41,402 nt of DNA from Actinomycetes bacterium (lineage in GTDB: Bacteria; Actinomycetota; Actinomycetes; Propionibacteriales; Propionibacteriaceae), in the NCBI GenBank assembly GCA_023419175.1, contig JAEZYG010000005.1:1-41402 (forward strand), in the 5' to 3' direction. The position numbers and the translations under genes are program-made. Below are positions 1 to 8,495 of the stretch, piece after piece (position 1 is the first letter of the stretch; every line of letters starts with the position of its first letter). Below the pieces are notes generated by a model that worked only from the letters and a program-made list of their open reading frames with translations, did not search any database and was not told the DNA's origin.

Positions 1-2
1 GT

Positions 3-1040
3 CTACCACCCTATTTCACCTATCGTCCGTGGATGTCAAGCCGTCTTACCAGGATTCTCATCGGAGCCTTGAGCGGTGTCAGCGTGGCATTTTTGGGATG
101 GTTCGCCGCCAATGCCCGTATCCATGAGCCAGTGACAGTGGACTACCCATCCGAGGTGCTCAGTTTCGGATATGGACGCAATATCGTCAACGTCACCCTC
201 GTCGATACTCGAGCCTGGGACACCCTAGGCGAGATCTCGGTTTTACTCGCTGCAGCAACAGGTGTGGCGTCATTGATCTTCATTCGTCAACGTCCAAGAC
301 GCGATCTTTCCTCCCTTATGAAGAAGGCGACCGAGAAGCGTTCCGTATGGGGTCATCACTATTGTGAGAGGAGAGCTGGAGCAGAATCCCGCCTTTCACA
401 AGGGGTTTCATCACCAGATATTTCGCGTTGGGCGCCACGTGGACGCACCTGGTTATCGGGGAGCGCCACTCTGGCTCCCATCCGACGCTCTTTGGTCTTT
501 GAGATCGGGGCACGTCTGCTTTTCCACCCTCTGATCTGTTTCTCCCTCTTCTTGCTCTTCAGCGGACATAACAATCCCGGAGGCGGTTTCGCAGGGGCTG
601 GTATCGCTGGTATCGCCTTAGCGATGCGCTATTTGGCAGGTGGACGATATGAGTTGGCTTTGGCGATTCGTGTGCGTCCCGGTTTTATTTTGGGAAGCGG
701 GATGATGATCGCCACCATCGCAGCTCTTGTCCCGGTCGCTATTGGAGGAACGATTCTGCAAACGACCGTCGTCGATGTCAATCTGCCGATCTTCCATCAT
801 GTCCATATCGCGACGGCATTGTTCTTCGATATCGGCGTCTACCTCATCGTCATCGGTTTGATCGCCGATATTCTCACCTCTCTTGGCGCTCAAATTGACC
901 GTCAAGCTGAAGCTGAGGGGACAAGCGCTCCTGAGGTAGCTCATAACGAGACAGTCATCGTCCAAGATGAGGTCATTCCCGGTGAAGATATGCGAGCCCT
1001 CGACCATCTCGGTGAGATAGAAGCGGAGGCGATCCGATGA
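3..1040 (+). CDS. mnhA: Mrp/Mnh Na+/H+ antiporter, C-terminal part of fused subunit A+B (partial)
   Basis: The reading frame is open to the left edge, so the gene is truncated here; the ATG at 33 is internal. The visible part holds two known pieces. First comes the MbhE-like end of MrpA, with the motif GYGRNI..NVTLVDTRAWDTLGE and two hydrophobic helices (about residues 1-90). After a basic linker of about 65 residues comes an MrpB domain, recognised by LLFHPLICFSLFLLFSGHNNPGGGF and several membrane helices ending near residue 290. A and B are therefore fused, as is common in Actinobacteria. The protein is part of a multi-subunit membrane complex that exports Na+ in exchange for H+. The last 45 residues are acidic and hydrophilic. 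The stop overlaps the mnhC start (ATGA), indicating translational coupling. The large NuoL-like domain lies outside the window. The family call is secure. Confidence 0.93.
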   Translation, partial: LPPYFTYRPWMSSRLTRILIGALSGVSVAFLGWFAANARIHEPVTVDYPSEVLSFGYGRNIVNVTLVDTRAWDTLGEISVLLAAATGVASLIFIRQRPRRDLSSLMKKATEKRSVWGHHYCERRAGAESRLSQGVSSPDISRWAPRGRTWLSGSATLAPIRRSLVFEIGARLLFHPLICFSLFLLFSGHNNPGGGFAGAGIAGIALAMRYLAGGRYELALAIRVRPGFILGSGMMIATIAALVPVAIGGTILQTTVVDVNLPIFHHVHIATALFFDIGVYLIVIGLIADILTSLGAQIDRQAEAEGTSAPEVAHNETVIVQDEVIPGEDMRALDHLGEIEAEAIR

Positions 1041-1555
1041 TCGACATGACCCCATCCGCAGCTTTGCTGATTCTCATCGCCTTCCTCGTCGGGGGAGGGG
1101 TCATCTTGATTTTAGAAAGGTCGCTATCGCGTATCGTGATCGGCACCTGTCTGGTCACCTATGGGATCAATATGATGCTCATGATGGCTGGCGGACGGGC
1201 GGGAGCTCCACCCATCATCGGTCATAGTGAGGTCGATCAGATGTCGGATCCCCTCCCTCAAGCGATGGTATTGACCGCAATTGTCATCTCGTTAACCTTG
1301 ACCGCATTCATCTTGGCGATGTCCTATCGATCTTGGCAGCTCAACGGAAATGATGAGGTTCAAGATGACCGTGAAGATCGCCGTATCGCGATCAATGCGG
1401 CTCGCGATCTGGTCGCAGAGGCCAAGACGGACGATTCAGGCGAGTCGCTAGAAGATCAAGCCTCCACGATCGCTGACGAAACCGAGGATACAGACGATGT
1501 GGATATCGTCATATCGGCTGAAGGAGTCGATGAGAGCACGGGAGGAAGCCGATGA
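1037..1555 (+). CDS. mnhC: Mrp/Mnh antiporter subunit C (NuoK-like)
   Basis: The first 95 or so residues form three membrane helices of the NuoK/MrpC family (AALLILIAFLVGGGVILILE, GTCLVTYGINMMLMMAG, DPLPQAMVLTAIVISLTLTA). The DPLPQALVLTAIVI-type motif is diagnostic. The start ATG overlaps the mnhA stop and follows GGAGG by about 7 bases; an ATG three codons in is also possible. Family members are usually about 110-125 residues. This one has 172 because of an acidic, hydrophilic C-terminal extension of about 75 residues rich in Asp and Glu. The stop overlaps the mnhD start. It works only as part of the Mrp complex in the cytoplasmic membrane. Confidence 0.93.
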   Translation: MIDMTPSAALLILIAFLVGGGVILILERSLSRIVIGTCLVTYGINMMLMMAGGRAGAPPIIGHSEVDQMSDPLPQAMVLTAIVISLTLTAFILAMSYRSWQLNGNDEVQDDREDRRIAINAARDLVAEAKTDDSGESLEDQASTIADETEDTDDVDIVISAEGVDESTGGSR

Positions 1556-3207
1556 TGAACGACTGGTCGTGGCTATTGGGAATCCCTGTCCTCTTACCTT
1601 TCATCGGGGCAGCATTATGTCTGCTTTTCGTCAGACACCCCACCATTCAGCGAGCTATCTCGGTGGCGACATTGACGGTGGTTTGTCTCGACGCATGTGC
1701 AATTACCTGGTTGGTGCGCAACGGGCCGATCACTTTGGACGTCGGTGGCTGGTCAGCTCCCGTCGGAATTACCCTGGTCGGGGATCGTCTGAGCGCTCTC
1801 ATGCTGCTGATCTCAGTGGCCGTCACCCTAGCGGTCTTGCTGTTCTCGTTGCCTCAAGATATCGATGAATCACAGCGCATCCCGATCGCTGTCTATCAGC
1901 CGACCTTTCTCATCTTGTCGGCAGGGGTATCGAATGCCTTTTTGACAGGTGATCTTTTCAATCTCTACGTCGGATTTGAAATTCTACTGATCGCTTCATT
2001 CGTTCTCATCACCTTGGGGGGAACGCGTGATCGTATGAGGGCGGGATCGATCTATGTCATCGTCTCGGTTTTTTCATCGGTGATCTTCCTCACTGCATTG
2101 GCGATGGTCTATGCCGCTGTCGGCACGGTGAATTTAGCGCAAATCGCTCTCCGTCTGCCCGAGATCGATCCGGTGGTAGCCTCCTTGATCCAAGCGATGC
2201 TCTTTATCGCTTTTGGCGTGAAAGCCGCTGTCTTTCCTTTGTCGGCGTGGTTGCCTGACTCCTATCCCACAGCACCAGCTCCTGTGACAGCCGTCTTCGC
2301 TGGTTTGCTGACGAAGGTGGGGGTTTACGCGATTATCCGCACCCAAACGATTGTCTTTGCCGATCGGGGATTTCATACGGTGATCTCAATTCTCGGAGCG
2401 ATCACCATGGTGATCGGTATCCTTGGGGCTATCGCCCAAGACGATCTGAAACGTCTGCTCTCCTTCACTCTGGTCAGCCATATCGGATTCATGCTGTGGG
2501 GTGTTGGTAGTGGAAGTGTGGATGGCTATGCCGCAGCGATTTTCTATACGGCTCATCACATCATCGTCCAAACAGCTCTCTTTCTCGTCACTGGATTGAT
2601 CGAGTGGAAGACCAGAACTACCTCCTTGATCGCCCTCGGATCGATGTTGGCTACCTCTCCATTCATCGCCATTGTCTATTTCATTCCAGCGCTGAACCTC
2701 GCAGGCCTACCGCCTTTCTCTGGATTCATCGGCAAGATCGGATTGATCTCAGCATCAGCAGTTCAGATGGACTCTTTATCGATCGCGATGATCGCTACAG
2801 GTGTGCTCTCTTCCTTCCTCACCCTCTACGTGTTGATTCGTGCATGGAATATGATCTTTTGGCAGAAAGCGGACGAGGAGATAGAGAATCGTCCACTACC
2901 ACCAATCATGACCATCTCGACGGCAGCTTTGGTGATCTTATCCACCGCCTTGAGCGTCTTCGGCGGACCAGCCTATTCCTATGCGCGCAGAGCGGCTGTG
3001 GAGTTACAAGCCCAAGTTCCCTATGTCGTCGCCGTATTCCCCGATGCGCAGCGGGGAACCGGACAATCCCATACGGAAAATACCATCGAGCCTAATAGCG
3101 ATCTAGCCCCTACGATCAAACCTCCTCTGCCGACGGCATCCCCATCGGCTAAGCCATCATCGTCTATCGAACCCACACCATCGCCAAGTCCTCAGGAGAG
3201 CCGATGA
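1552..3207 (+). CDS. mnhD: Mrp/Mnh antiporter subunit D (NuoN/M-like, proton-translocating)
   Basis: This is a 551-residue polytopic membrane protein of the proton-conducting NADH-quinone oxidoreductase/Mrp family. The core motifs are visible: a conserved Glu in the fifth helix (NLYVGFEILLIASF), the Lys-containing helix FGVKAAVFPLSAWLPDSYP, and SFTLVSHIGFMLWG. With MrpA it forms the ion channel of the Na+/H+ antiporter. The last 55 or so residues are Pro/Ser/Thr-rich (ending in PTPSPSPQESR), look disordered, and are longer than the family needs. Two consecutive ATGs (1552, 1555) follow GGAGG, and either could be used. It overlaps mnhC and mnhE by 4 bases each. Confidence 0.95.
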   Translation: MMNDWSWLLGIPVLLPFIGAALCLLFVRHPTIQRAISVATLTVVCLDACAITWLVRNGPITLDVGGWSAPVGITLVGDRLSALMLLISVAVTLAVLLFSLPQDIDESQRIPIAVYQPTFLILSAGVSNAFLTGDLFNLYVGFEILLIASFVLITLGGTRDRMRAGSIYVIVSVFSSVIFLTALAMVYAAVGTVNLAQIALRLPEIDPVVASLIQAMLFIAFGVKAAVFPLSAWLPDSYPTAPAPVTAVFAGLLTKVGVYAIIRTQTIVFADRGFHTVISILGAITMVIGILGAIAQDDLKRLLSFTLVSHIGFMLWGVGSGSVDGYAAAIFYTAHHIIVQTALFLVTGLIEWKTRTTSLIALGSMLATSPFIAIVYFIPALNLAGLPPFSGFIGKIGLISASAVQMDSLSIAMIATGVLSSFLTLYVLIRAWNMIFWQKADEEIENRPLPPIMTISTAALVILSTALSVFGGPAYSYARRAAVELQAQVPYVVAVFPDAQRGTGQSHTENTIEPNSDLAPTIKPPLPTASPSAKPSSSIEPTPSPSPQESR

Positions 3208-3827
3208 ACAGATATATCTCCGGGATTCCCATCGTCTTGCTCACCTGTCTATGGGTAGCTCTCTGGGGGGATGTGACCTGGGGAAATGTGGTGGCAGGAA
3301 TGGTGATTGCGATATGTGTCACCTGGATCTTTCCCATGCCTCATGGACGAGTGCGCACCTTCGTCATACGTCCATGGGCTCTTTGCAGACTTATCATCTG
3401 CTTCATCTACGATCTGATCGTCGCTTCACTCAAAATCGTCCATGTCATCATGAGCGGACGCACTCCTCACGAGGCGATTATCCGAGTGCAAACCCATGCC
3501 CATTCTGACGGTTTTCTCGCCGCGACAGCCGGTTTAACCGCTTTGATTCCCGGTTCTATCGTCATCGAAGCCCACCGTCGAACCGGTGTGATGTATGTCC
3601 ACCTTTTCAATGTGGATGAGGGAGACGACGCGTTAAAAGCTGCTCATAGATCGGTGATCGTTCAAGAGGAGCGTATCTTGCGCGCTTTCGCAACGGCAGA
3701 TGAGTTGATGGATGCAGGCTATCGTCCCTCTGGGTCGATGAAAGCTGGACGCCTCAGCGAAGAGGAATGGCGTGAGCACTGCCAATTAAGAGGTGAGATC
3801 TGGAAGGCGCGAGAGGAGGAATCATGA
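3204..3827 (+). CDS. mnhE: Mrp/Mnh antiporter subunit E
   Basis: This is a 207-residue protein with the MrpE pattern: two or three N-terminal membrane helices (IPIVLLTCLWVALWGDVTW, VVAGMVIAICVTWIF), then a soluble domain. The soluble part carries the signature LTALIPGSIVIE, matching the usual LTPGT(L/V)-type segment. The C-terminal 40 residues are charged. MrpE is needed for assembly and stability of the Mrp complex. The start overlaps the mnhD stop as ATGA, with AGGAG upstream, and the stop overlaps mnhF in the same way. There is no sign of damage. Confidence 0.92.
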   Translation: MNRYISGIPIVLLTCLWVALWGDVTWGNVVAGMVIAICVTWIFPMPHGRVRTFVIRPWALCRLIICFIYDLIVASLKIVHVIMSGRTPHEAIIRVQTHAHSDGFLAATAGLTALIPGSIVIEAHRRTGVMYVHLFNVDEGDDALKAAHRSVIVQEERILRAFATADELMDAGYRPSGSMKAGRLSEEEWREHCQLRGEIWKAREEES

Positions 3828-4252
3828 TCGGATTACTGATGATCTCATTGGGTATGTTGGTGATCGCCTTGATCCTCTTGGCGATTCGTCTCAATAAAGG
3901 TCCAACGAATTTGGATCGAGCTGTCACTTTGGATGTCGTCACCTCAGCTTCGATGGGTATTGTCGTGGTGGTCATGGCGATAAGTGGACGGATCGATCTA
4001 CTTCCCCTTCTCGTGCTTTTCGCATCGGTCGGTTTCATCTCGTCCACAGCGATCGCCCGTTTCTCCCAATCTCAGTCGATTATCAACCTTTCGGGTTCTA
4101 CCGATACCGGGGTACGCTATCCGGAATCGTTCTCCATCGACACAGGTTTCGCTGGAGGCAGGATTGAAAACGATCCTGGCGAGCTGAATGAGGAGATCGA
4201 CGACGATGCCGATGAACTTCACCCTGACCTTGATGAGAATGAGGAGGAATGA
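3824..4252 (+). CDS. mnhF: Mrp/Mnh antiporter subunit F
   Basis: Three membrane helices fill the first 85 or so residues. The MrpF signature RLNKGPTNLDRAVTLDVV (usually RxxxGPTxxDRVVAxD) is present. MrpF proteins are normally 85-100 residues. This one reaches 142 through a tail of about 55 residues that becomes strongly acidic (its last 25 residues are mostly Asp and Glu). The start is preceded by GAGAGGAGG. It overlaps mnhE by 4 bases and shares its stop with the start region of mnhG. Its role is as a structural subunit of the membrane antiporter. Confidence 0.92.
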   Translation: MIGLLMISLGMLVIALILLAIRLNKGPTNLDRAVTLDVVTSASMGIVVVVMAISGRIDLLPLLVLFASVGFISSTAIARFSQSQSIINLSGSTDTGVRYPESFSIDTGFAGGRIENDPGELNEEIDDDADELHPDLDENEEE

Positions 4253-4614
4253 TGATCGTTCAATATATCGGGGTTGTTCTCATCGCATCAGGGTGTCTGC
4301 TGACCCTCATCACCTCCTATGGCCTGCTGAGGATGTCGGGGCTCTTTTCCAGAATGCATGCGGCGACGAAACCACAAGTTCTAGGGGTGATTCTGCTGTG
4401 TAGCGGCCTGTCTTTGGTCATGGCAGATATGCGTGTAAGTGCGACGATGGCTTTGGTCATCATCTTTCAACTCATCGCCGCGCCGATCTCGGCTCAGATG
4501 TTGGGTAGAGCCGCCTATCGGACAAAATTGATGAAACGCTCCACCATCATCGTGGACGAATACGCTGAAGATTTAGAAAGAGCTCAGCAGGAAGATAACG
4601 CCTCTAAGGCATAA
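4252..4614 (+). CDS. mnhG: Mrp/Mnh antiporter subunit G
   Basis: This is a 120-residue protein with three helices and the MrpG signature SYGLLRMSGLFSRMHAATKPQVLG (typically GxxRxxDxxxRxHAxTKxxTLG). It is the last gene of the Mrp operon. Two ATGs are in tandem at 4249 and 4252; GAGGAGG sits one base before the first and about five before the second, so 4252 is preferred and gives a TGATG stop-start with mnhF. It is followed by a 15-bp-stem inverted repeat, so the operon appears to end here. The short charged C-terminal tail is unremarkable. Confidence 0.93.
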   Translation: MIVQYIGVVLIASGCLLTLITSYGLLRMSGLFSRMHAATKPQVLGVILLCSGLSLVMADMRVSATMALVIIFQLIAAPISAQMLGRAAYRTKLMKRSTIIVDEYAEDLERAQQEDNASKA

Positions 4615-4615
4615 A

Positions 4616-4646
4616 ATGATGGGGGTCGATGATCGACCCCCATCAT
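4616..4646. terminator. Bidirectional intrinsic terminator between mnhG and crgA
   Basis: A perfect inverted repeat has 15-base arms (4616-4630 and 4632-4646) and a single central base. It sits between the convergent ends of mnhG and crgA. On the minus strand it is followed by a T-rich run (complement of ATAAAA), so it looks best as the crgA terminator. On the plus strand the T run is missing. Confidence 0.75.
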
Positions 4647-4655
4647 GAAAACGCA

Positions 4656-4949
4656 TCATTTCCACATGGTTGAGACCACGAAAGAACCGGCGATCAATCC
4701 CAGACCGACAGCATAATTCCAGTTACCGATCGCAGTCATGAAACCGATACGGTATCCCGCCACATAGAAGACGAGAAGCCACAAGACCCCGAGCAGACCC
4801 ATCGGGACGAATACCCACGGCACCCAATCTCGGCTACCTGCAAGCATCTGTGCCTTTGCCTGATGGTTGGCGCGACGTTCAGCGCTCGCCGCTTCGCGTT
4901 TGGCTAATTTCTTCTCAGCGGCAGCCTTACGAATCTTAGACTCAGGCAC
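4656..4949 (-). CDS. crgA: Cell division protein CrgA
   Basis: This is a 97-residue protein with a basic, Ala/Lys/Arg-rich N-terminal half and two C-terminal membrane helices (WVPWVFVPMGLLGVLWLLVFY and NYAVGLGLIAGSFVVSTMWK). That is the CrgA (UPF0233) plan, including the characteristic N(W/Y)N...G. CrgA is an actinobacterial divisome protein that interacts with FtsZ, FtsQ and the penicillin-binding proteins and helps place the septum. The start is GTG, preceded by AAGGAG at a 6-base spacing. It lies just downstream of pknB on the same strand, as in many Actinobacteria. A hairpin separates the two, so it probably has its own promoter in 4950-5023. Confidence 0.93.
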   Translation of the reverse strand: MPESKIRKAAAEKKLAKREAASAERRANHQAKAQMLAGSRDWVPWVFVPMGLLGVLWLLVFYVAGYRIGFMTAIGNWNYAVGLGLIAGSFVVSTMWK

Positions 4950-5023
4950 GGAATCTCCTTCGTTAATAGTGCGATCTTAAAACAGTATGGCAAGTTCAAC
5001 GTTCAATATCTACCTGAGGGGGT

Positions 5024-5062
5024 GATCTGGGGTGTCTATGATCGCAAGAGATACCCCAGATC
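5024..5062 (-). terminator. Putative terminator after pknB
   Basis: Inverted repeat with arms 5024-5037 and 5049-5062 (14 pairs with one mismatch) and an 11-base loop, seven bases past the pknB stop. There is no clear T run on the minus strand, so it may be a weak or factor-assisted terminator. Confidence 0.55.
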
Positions 5063-5069
5063 GTCACCT

Positions 5070-6893
5070 CTAGGGGACGTGCGTGGGTTCTGTGTGCGAA
5101 GGAGCTGATGGTGTCGCTCCTGCCGGAGGTTGAGTGGCGGGAAGTGTTGGTTCTGGTGCTTTTTGCGCCACTTCAATGATGATCTTCTTCGAGCGCGCCC
5201 AGGTATCTCCCACATTGGGTAATACCGTCACCACAGTGTCTTCTGGATGATCGTTCGTCTTGGTTTTACGCACCTCAACCTGAGTGAATCCAGCCTGTTC
5301 CAAAGTGGAACGGGCTTCCTCTTCTGATAATCCGATGACATTCGGTACCGGAGATTGACCTGTGGCGGCATAGAGGGTGATCTGCTGATCGGTGCTCACC
5401 TCAGTCCCCGGCTCGGGAGAGACACGGGTGATGTCTTTCTCTTTCGATTCAGGAGGTTCTTGACCGGCAGGGGAATCCAAGACGACGATATTGGAAAAAC
5501 CGGCTGCCTTCAGTTTCTTTTGAGCTTCCACGGAGCTCGTACCGATCAGATCTTCAGGAATCGTCGCAGATGGAGGACCGTCATTGATGGTGATGGATAC
5601 CGTCGATCCGATATCGACATTGGATCCTCCAACGGGATCTTGTTTCATGACAGTACCGCGTCCTTCCGCAGGGCCTGCGGCGTGTTCGACACGGACGACA
5701 AGACGCTGTTTTTCAATCTGGTCGCGAGCGGCTTCCTCTTGAAAACCGATCACTTCGGGAACGGCAACGATATTTTCATTCGGATCGGGAGCCATCACCT
5801 TCCAGACGAAGAAACCGAGAGTGCTCAGCGCCAAGATGAGCAAGACGATCAATACCCATGTCGCCGCGGATAAGCCGCGACGCTTCGCGGGTTTGTCCAC
5901 AGCATCCATCTGTGAGGTCTGAGCGGGGGAGAGAGCTGTCGTGGCTTCCCAATCTACGGGATCTTGATCTGCTGGTAGAGCACGGGTGGGAGCTGAATCA
6001 TAGTCGGCTCCTGGAGCGACAGCGGGGAAAGCGGCGGTTATCTTATGTCCATTGAGCAATCTCCAACAATCATCGGCCATCTGCCGAGCCGTCTGATAGC
6101 GTTCATCGGGATTTTTCGCCAAAGCTTTCATCGTCACCGCATCCATTTGCGAGGTGATCTCATCATCAAGTTGCGATGGGAAAGCTGGCATTTCACGCAC
6201 ATGCTGATAGGCCACGCTGACCGGGGAATCCCCTTGGAATGGCGGACGTGCGGTCAACAATTCATAGAGCAGACATCCAGTGGAATAGATATCGGAACGA
6301 GCGTCTACCTGTTGGCCTCGAGCCTGTTCGGGGGAGAGATATTGAGCGGTACCGATCACAGCGGCTGTTTGAGTCATCGTCGCGGACGTATCGGATACTG
6401 CCCGGGCGATACCGAAGTCCATCACCTTCACCTGTCCGGTGGGGGTAATCATGACATTTGCCGGTTTGATATCTCTATGGACGATGTGGTGGCGATGTGA
6501 ATAACTCAAAGCCTCCAATACGCCGCTGACATAGGTAAAGGCTTGATTGGGGGCGATAGGCTCTCCTGAACGCAAGATTTCGCGTAAGGTTCGTCCCTCA
6601 ACCAATTCCATCACGATATATGGAACCATGATGCCAGTAGACGGATCGACCACTTCGCCAGTGTCGTAGACGCTGACGATATTGGGATGATTCAACCCTG
6701 CAGCCGCTTGAGCTTCACGCTGAAAACGAGCCTGGAAGGTGTGATCAGTGGCGAGGTCTACGCGTAGTCTTTTGACCGCGACGAGACGACCCAGACGCGT
6801 ATCTCGAGCACGCCAGACTTCCGCCATACCGCCACGGCCGATGATGCGTTCCAGCTCGTAGCGTCCAGCGATGGTCACAGGAGTGTCAGTCAT
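5070..6893 (-). CDS. pknB: Ser/Thr protein kinase PknB with three PASTA domains
   Basis: This is a Hanks-type receptor kinase. The kinase domain spans about residues 12-280, with the glycine loop IIGRGGMAEVW, catalytic Lys41, catalytic loop HRDIKPANV (Asp141), DFG 159-161 and SPEQARG. A juxtamembrane segment carries threonines, including the TALS and TSQ region. A single membrane helix lies at about 345-366. Three extracellular PASTA repeats (roughly 374-440, 442-514 and 515-580) and a Pro/Thr-rich tail follow. PASTA repeats bind muropeptides or lipid II and couple wall status to phosphorylation of division proteins. Start 6893 (MTDTPV) is chosen because it has an AGGA upstream and matches the family N-terminus; an upstream in-frame start would add 20 residues. 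Four PASTA repeats are usual in mycobacterial PknB, so three is slightly short. It is last in the fha-pstP-rodA-pbpA cluster. Confidence 0.94.
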   Translation of the reverse strand: MTDTPVTIAGRYELERIIGRGGMAEVWRARDTRLGRLVAVKRLRVDLATDHTFQARFQREAQAAAGLNHPNIVSVYDTGEVVDPSTGIMVPYIVMELVEGRTLREILRSGEPIAPNQAFTYVSGVLEALSYSHRHHIVHRDIKPANVMITPTGQVKVMDFGIARAVSDTSATMTQTAAVIGTAQYLSPEQARGQQVDARSDIYSTGCLLYELLTARPPFQGDSPVSVAYQHVREMPAFPSQLDDEITSQMDAVTMKALAKNPDERYQTARQMADDCWRLLNGHKITAAFPAVAPGADYDSAPTRALPADQDPVDWEATTALSPAQTSQMDAVDKPAKRRGLSAATWVLIVLLILALSTLGFFVWKVMAPDPNENIVAVPEVIGFQEEAARDQIEKQRLVVRVEHAAGPAEGRGTVMKQDPVGGSNVDIGSTVSITINDGPPSATIPEDLIGTSSVEAQKKLKAAGFSNIVVLDSPAGQEPPESKEKDITRVSPEPGTEVSTDQQITLYAATGQSPVPNVIGLSEEEARSTLEQAGFTQVEVRKTKTNDHPEDTVVTVLPNVGDTWARSKKIIIEVAQKAPEPTLPATQPPAGATPSAPSHTEPTHVP

Positions 6894-7088
6894 AGAGGCA
6901 TTCCTTTCCGACCGCAAAGCGATTCCCCAGATGAGATGATGCCAGTTCTCCATTGTGCGCGATGAATATGAGCGAATCCTGAAAAGAAACTGATGACCCG
7001 TTCAGTTTTGGCTCGAGCATCGTGAAAAATGGCTTGTGACAAGATATTTCTCCAAAGAGTTGGGTATCGGAATATGAGATGGATAGCC

Positions 7089-8495
7089 TCATCGCGTTGC
7101 CTCGAAAATCTGAGAAGCGAGGTTTGCAGCGACTTGTCCATCGGGTTCTTCTAAAAAGACTGCGAGAGCGACATGGCTGTCACGTGAGAAACCGGCGAAC
7201 CATGAATAGGGATCGGCATCTCGTCCATGTTCAGCGGTACCGGTTTTTCCAGCGATATGCATACCCTCCACAGAGGCTCCTCGTCCGGTACCTTGAGTGA
7301 CAACGTGCCCCATCATCTCAGCCAAGGTCGCTGCATTGTCCTTCGTCATCGCCTGGGAGAGAAGGGTCGGCTCATGAGAGGAAACGATCGTCTCATTGGA
7401 TGTGCGGATCTGAGAGACGACATAGGGTTGCATCACACGTCCCTCATTGGCGATACCGGCAGCAACGACCGCCATCTGAAGAGGAGACGCTGCCACATCG
7501 AATTGTCCGATAGAGCTCATCGCGAGCTGAGCCGAATCGACTGTGGAGGGGAAAACGGAGGCAGCTGTGAGGAAATCGCTTTGTAAATCGGTACCGAAAC
7601 CGAATTTTTCAGCTTGAGCGCGCACCACATCGGCGCCGAGATCCATGCCGATATTGGCGAATGTCGTATTACATGAGAGAGTGAAGGCTTCGTCCAAACT
7701 CTTCTTATCGTTACCGCAAGGAGCTTCATTGGGCAGGTCGGTCGATGTTCCAGGAAGACGCAATTGGGCGGGTGTATCGATCATCGTATCCGGCCTATAG
7801 CCCTTCTCTAGAGCTGCTGCGGCGACCACCATTTTGAACGTCGAACCAGGTGGATAGATTTCGCTCGCCCCTCGATCATTGAGTGGGCGAGAGGGATCTG
7901 CCATCATCTCCTCCCATGCCTCCACTGTCGATGAGATCGATAGATCCGATAGACGCGACGGATCATAGCTAGGTGTGGATACCCATGCCAGGACGGCTCC
8001 AGTCTCATAATCGAGTACCATCGCTGCGCCCTTATATCCGTTGAGGGCATCCCATGCCGCCTGTTGGATTTTGGGCGAGATCGTCGTCTGCACCACACCG
8101 CCTTGATGCTGGCGTCCACTCACAATATCGATCAGACGTGTCACGAATTGAGAATCGGCTTGTCCAACGAGTTCAGCGTTATAGCGATCCTCAATGCCGC
8201 TGCGTCCATAGATATAGGAGAAATATCCCGTGATGGGAGCATAGACAGGTCCATCCAGATAGGTGCGCTGATAGGCGAAGGGACGTTCGCCGGTCTCCAC
8301 ATTGCTCACAATCGGAGTGTTAGCTGCCAAAATCGGTCCGCGAGGTGCGCCGAATTGGGCATCGCGGACGCGCACATTGCGACTATCCGCTAAAAGGTCA
8401 TCCGTGCGAGCGACGTAGTTGACGGTGATATTGATCAGCAGAGCGGCAAAAAGCAAAGCTGTGAAGATAGATACCAAACGAATCGGGCGATTCAC
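7089..8495 (-). CDS. pbpA: Penicillin-binding protein PbpA (class B transpeptidase)
   Basis: This is a 468-residue protein with one N-terminal membrane anchor (residues about 7-28), a dimerisation/linker region, and a transpeptidase domain with all three active-site motifs: S218-TFK (SxxK), S274-CN (SxN) and K417-TG. Length and layout match actinobacterial PbpA, which crosslinks peptidoglycan at the septum and is paired with the SEDS protein encoded just upstream. The start is GTG and overlaps the rodA stop as GTGA, so the two are translationally coupled. Downstream, where pknA normally follows, there are 195 bases without a convincing gene before pknB. No residues appear to be missing. Confidence 0.94.
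   Translation of the reverse strand: MNRPIRLVSIFTALLFAALLINITVNYVARTDDLLADSRNVRVRDAQFGAPRGPILAANTPIVSNVETGERPFAYQRTYLDGPVYAPITGYFSYIYGRSGIEDRYNAELVGQADSQFVTRLIDIVSGRQHQGGVVQTTISPKIQQAAWDALNGYKGAAMVLDYETGAVLAWVSTPSYDPSRLSDLSISSTVEAWEEMMADPSRPLNDRGASEIYPPGSTFKMVVAAAALEKGYRPDTMIDTPAQLRLPGTSTDLPNEAPCGNDKKSLDEAFTLSCNTTFANIGMDLGADVVRAQAEKFGFGTDLQSDFLTAASVFPSTVDSAQLAMSSIGQFDVAASPLQMAVVAAGIANEGRVMQPYVVSQIRTSNETIVSSHEPTLLSQAMTKDNAATLAEMMGHVVTQGTGRGASVEGMHIAGKTGTAEHGRDADPYSWFAGFSRDSHVALAVFLEEPDGQVAANLASQIFEATR

Noticed and set aside
6890..7141. Open frames between pbpA and pknB that might be a pknA fragment.
   Set aside because: No kinase motif (glycine loop, HRD, DFG) appears in any frame, and the frames overlap the certain genes.
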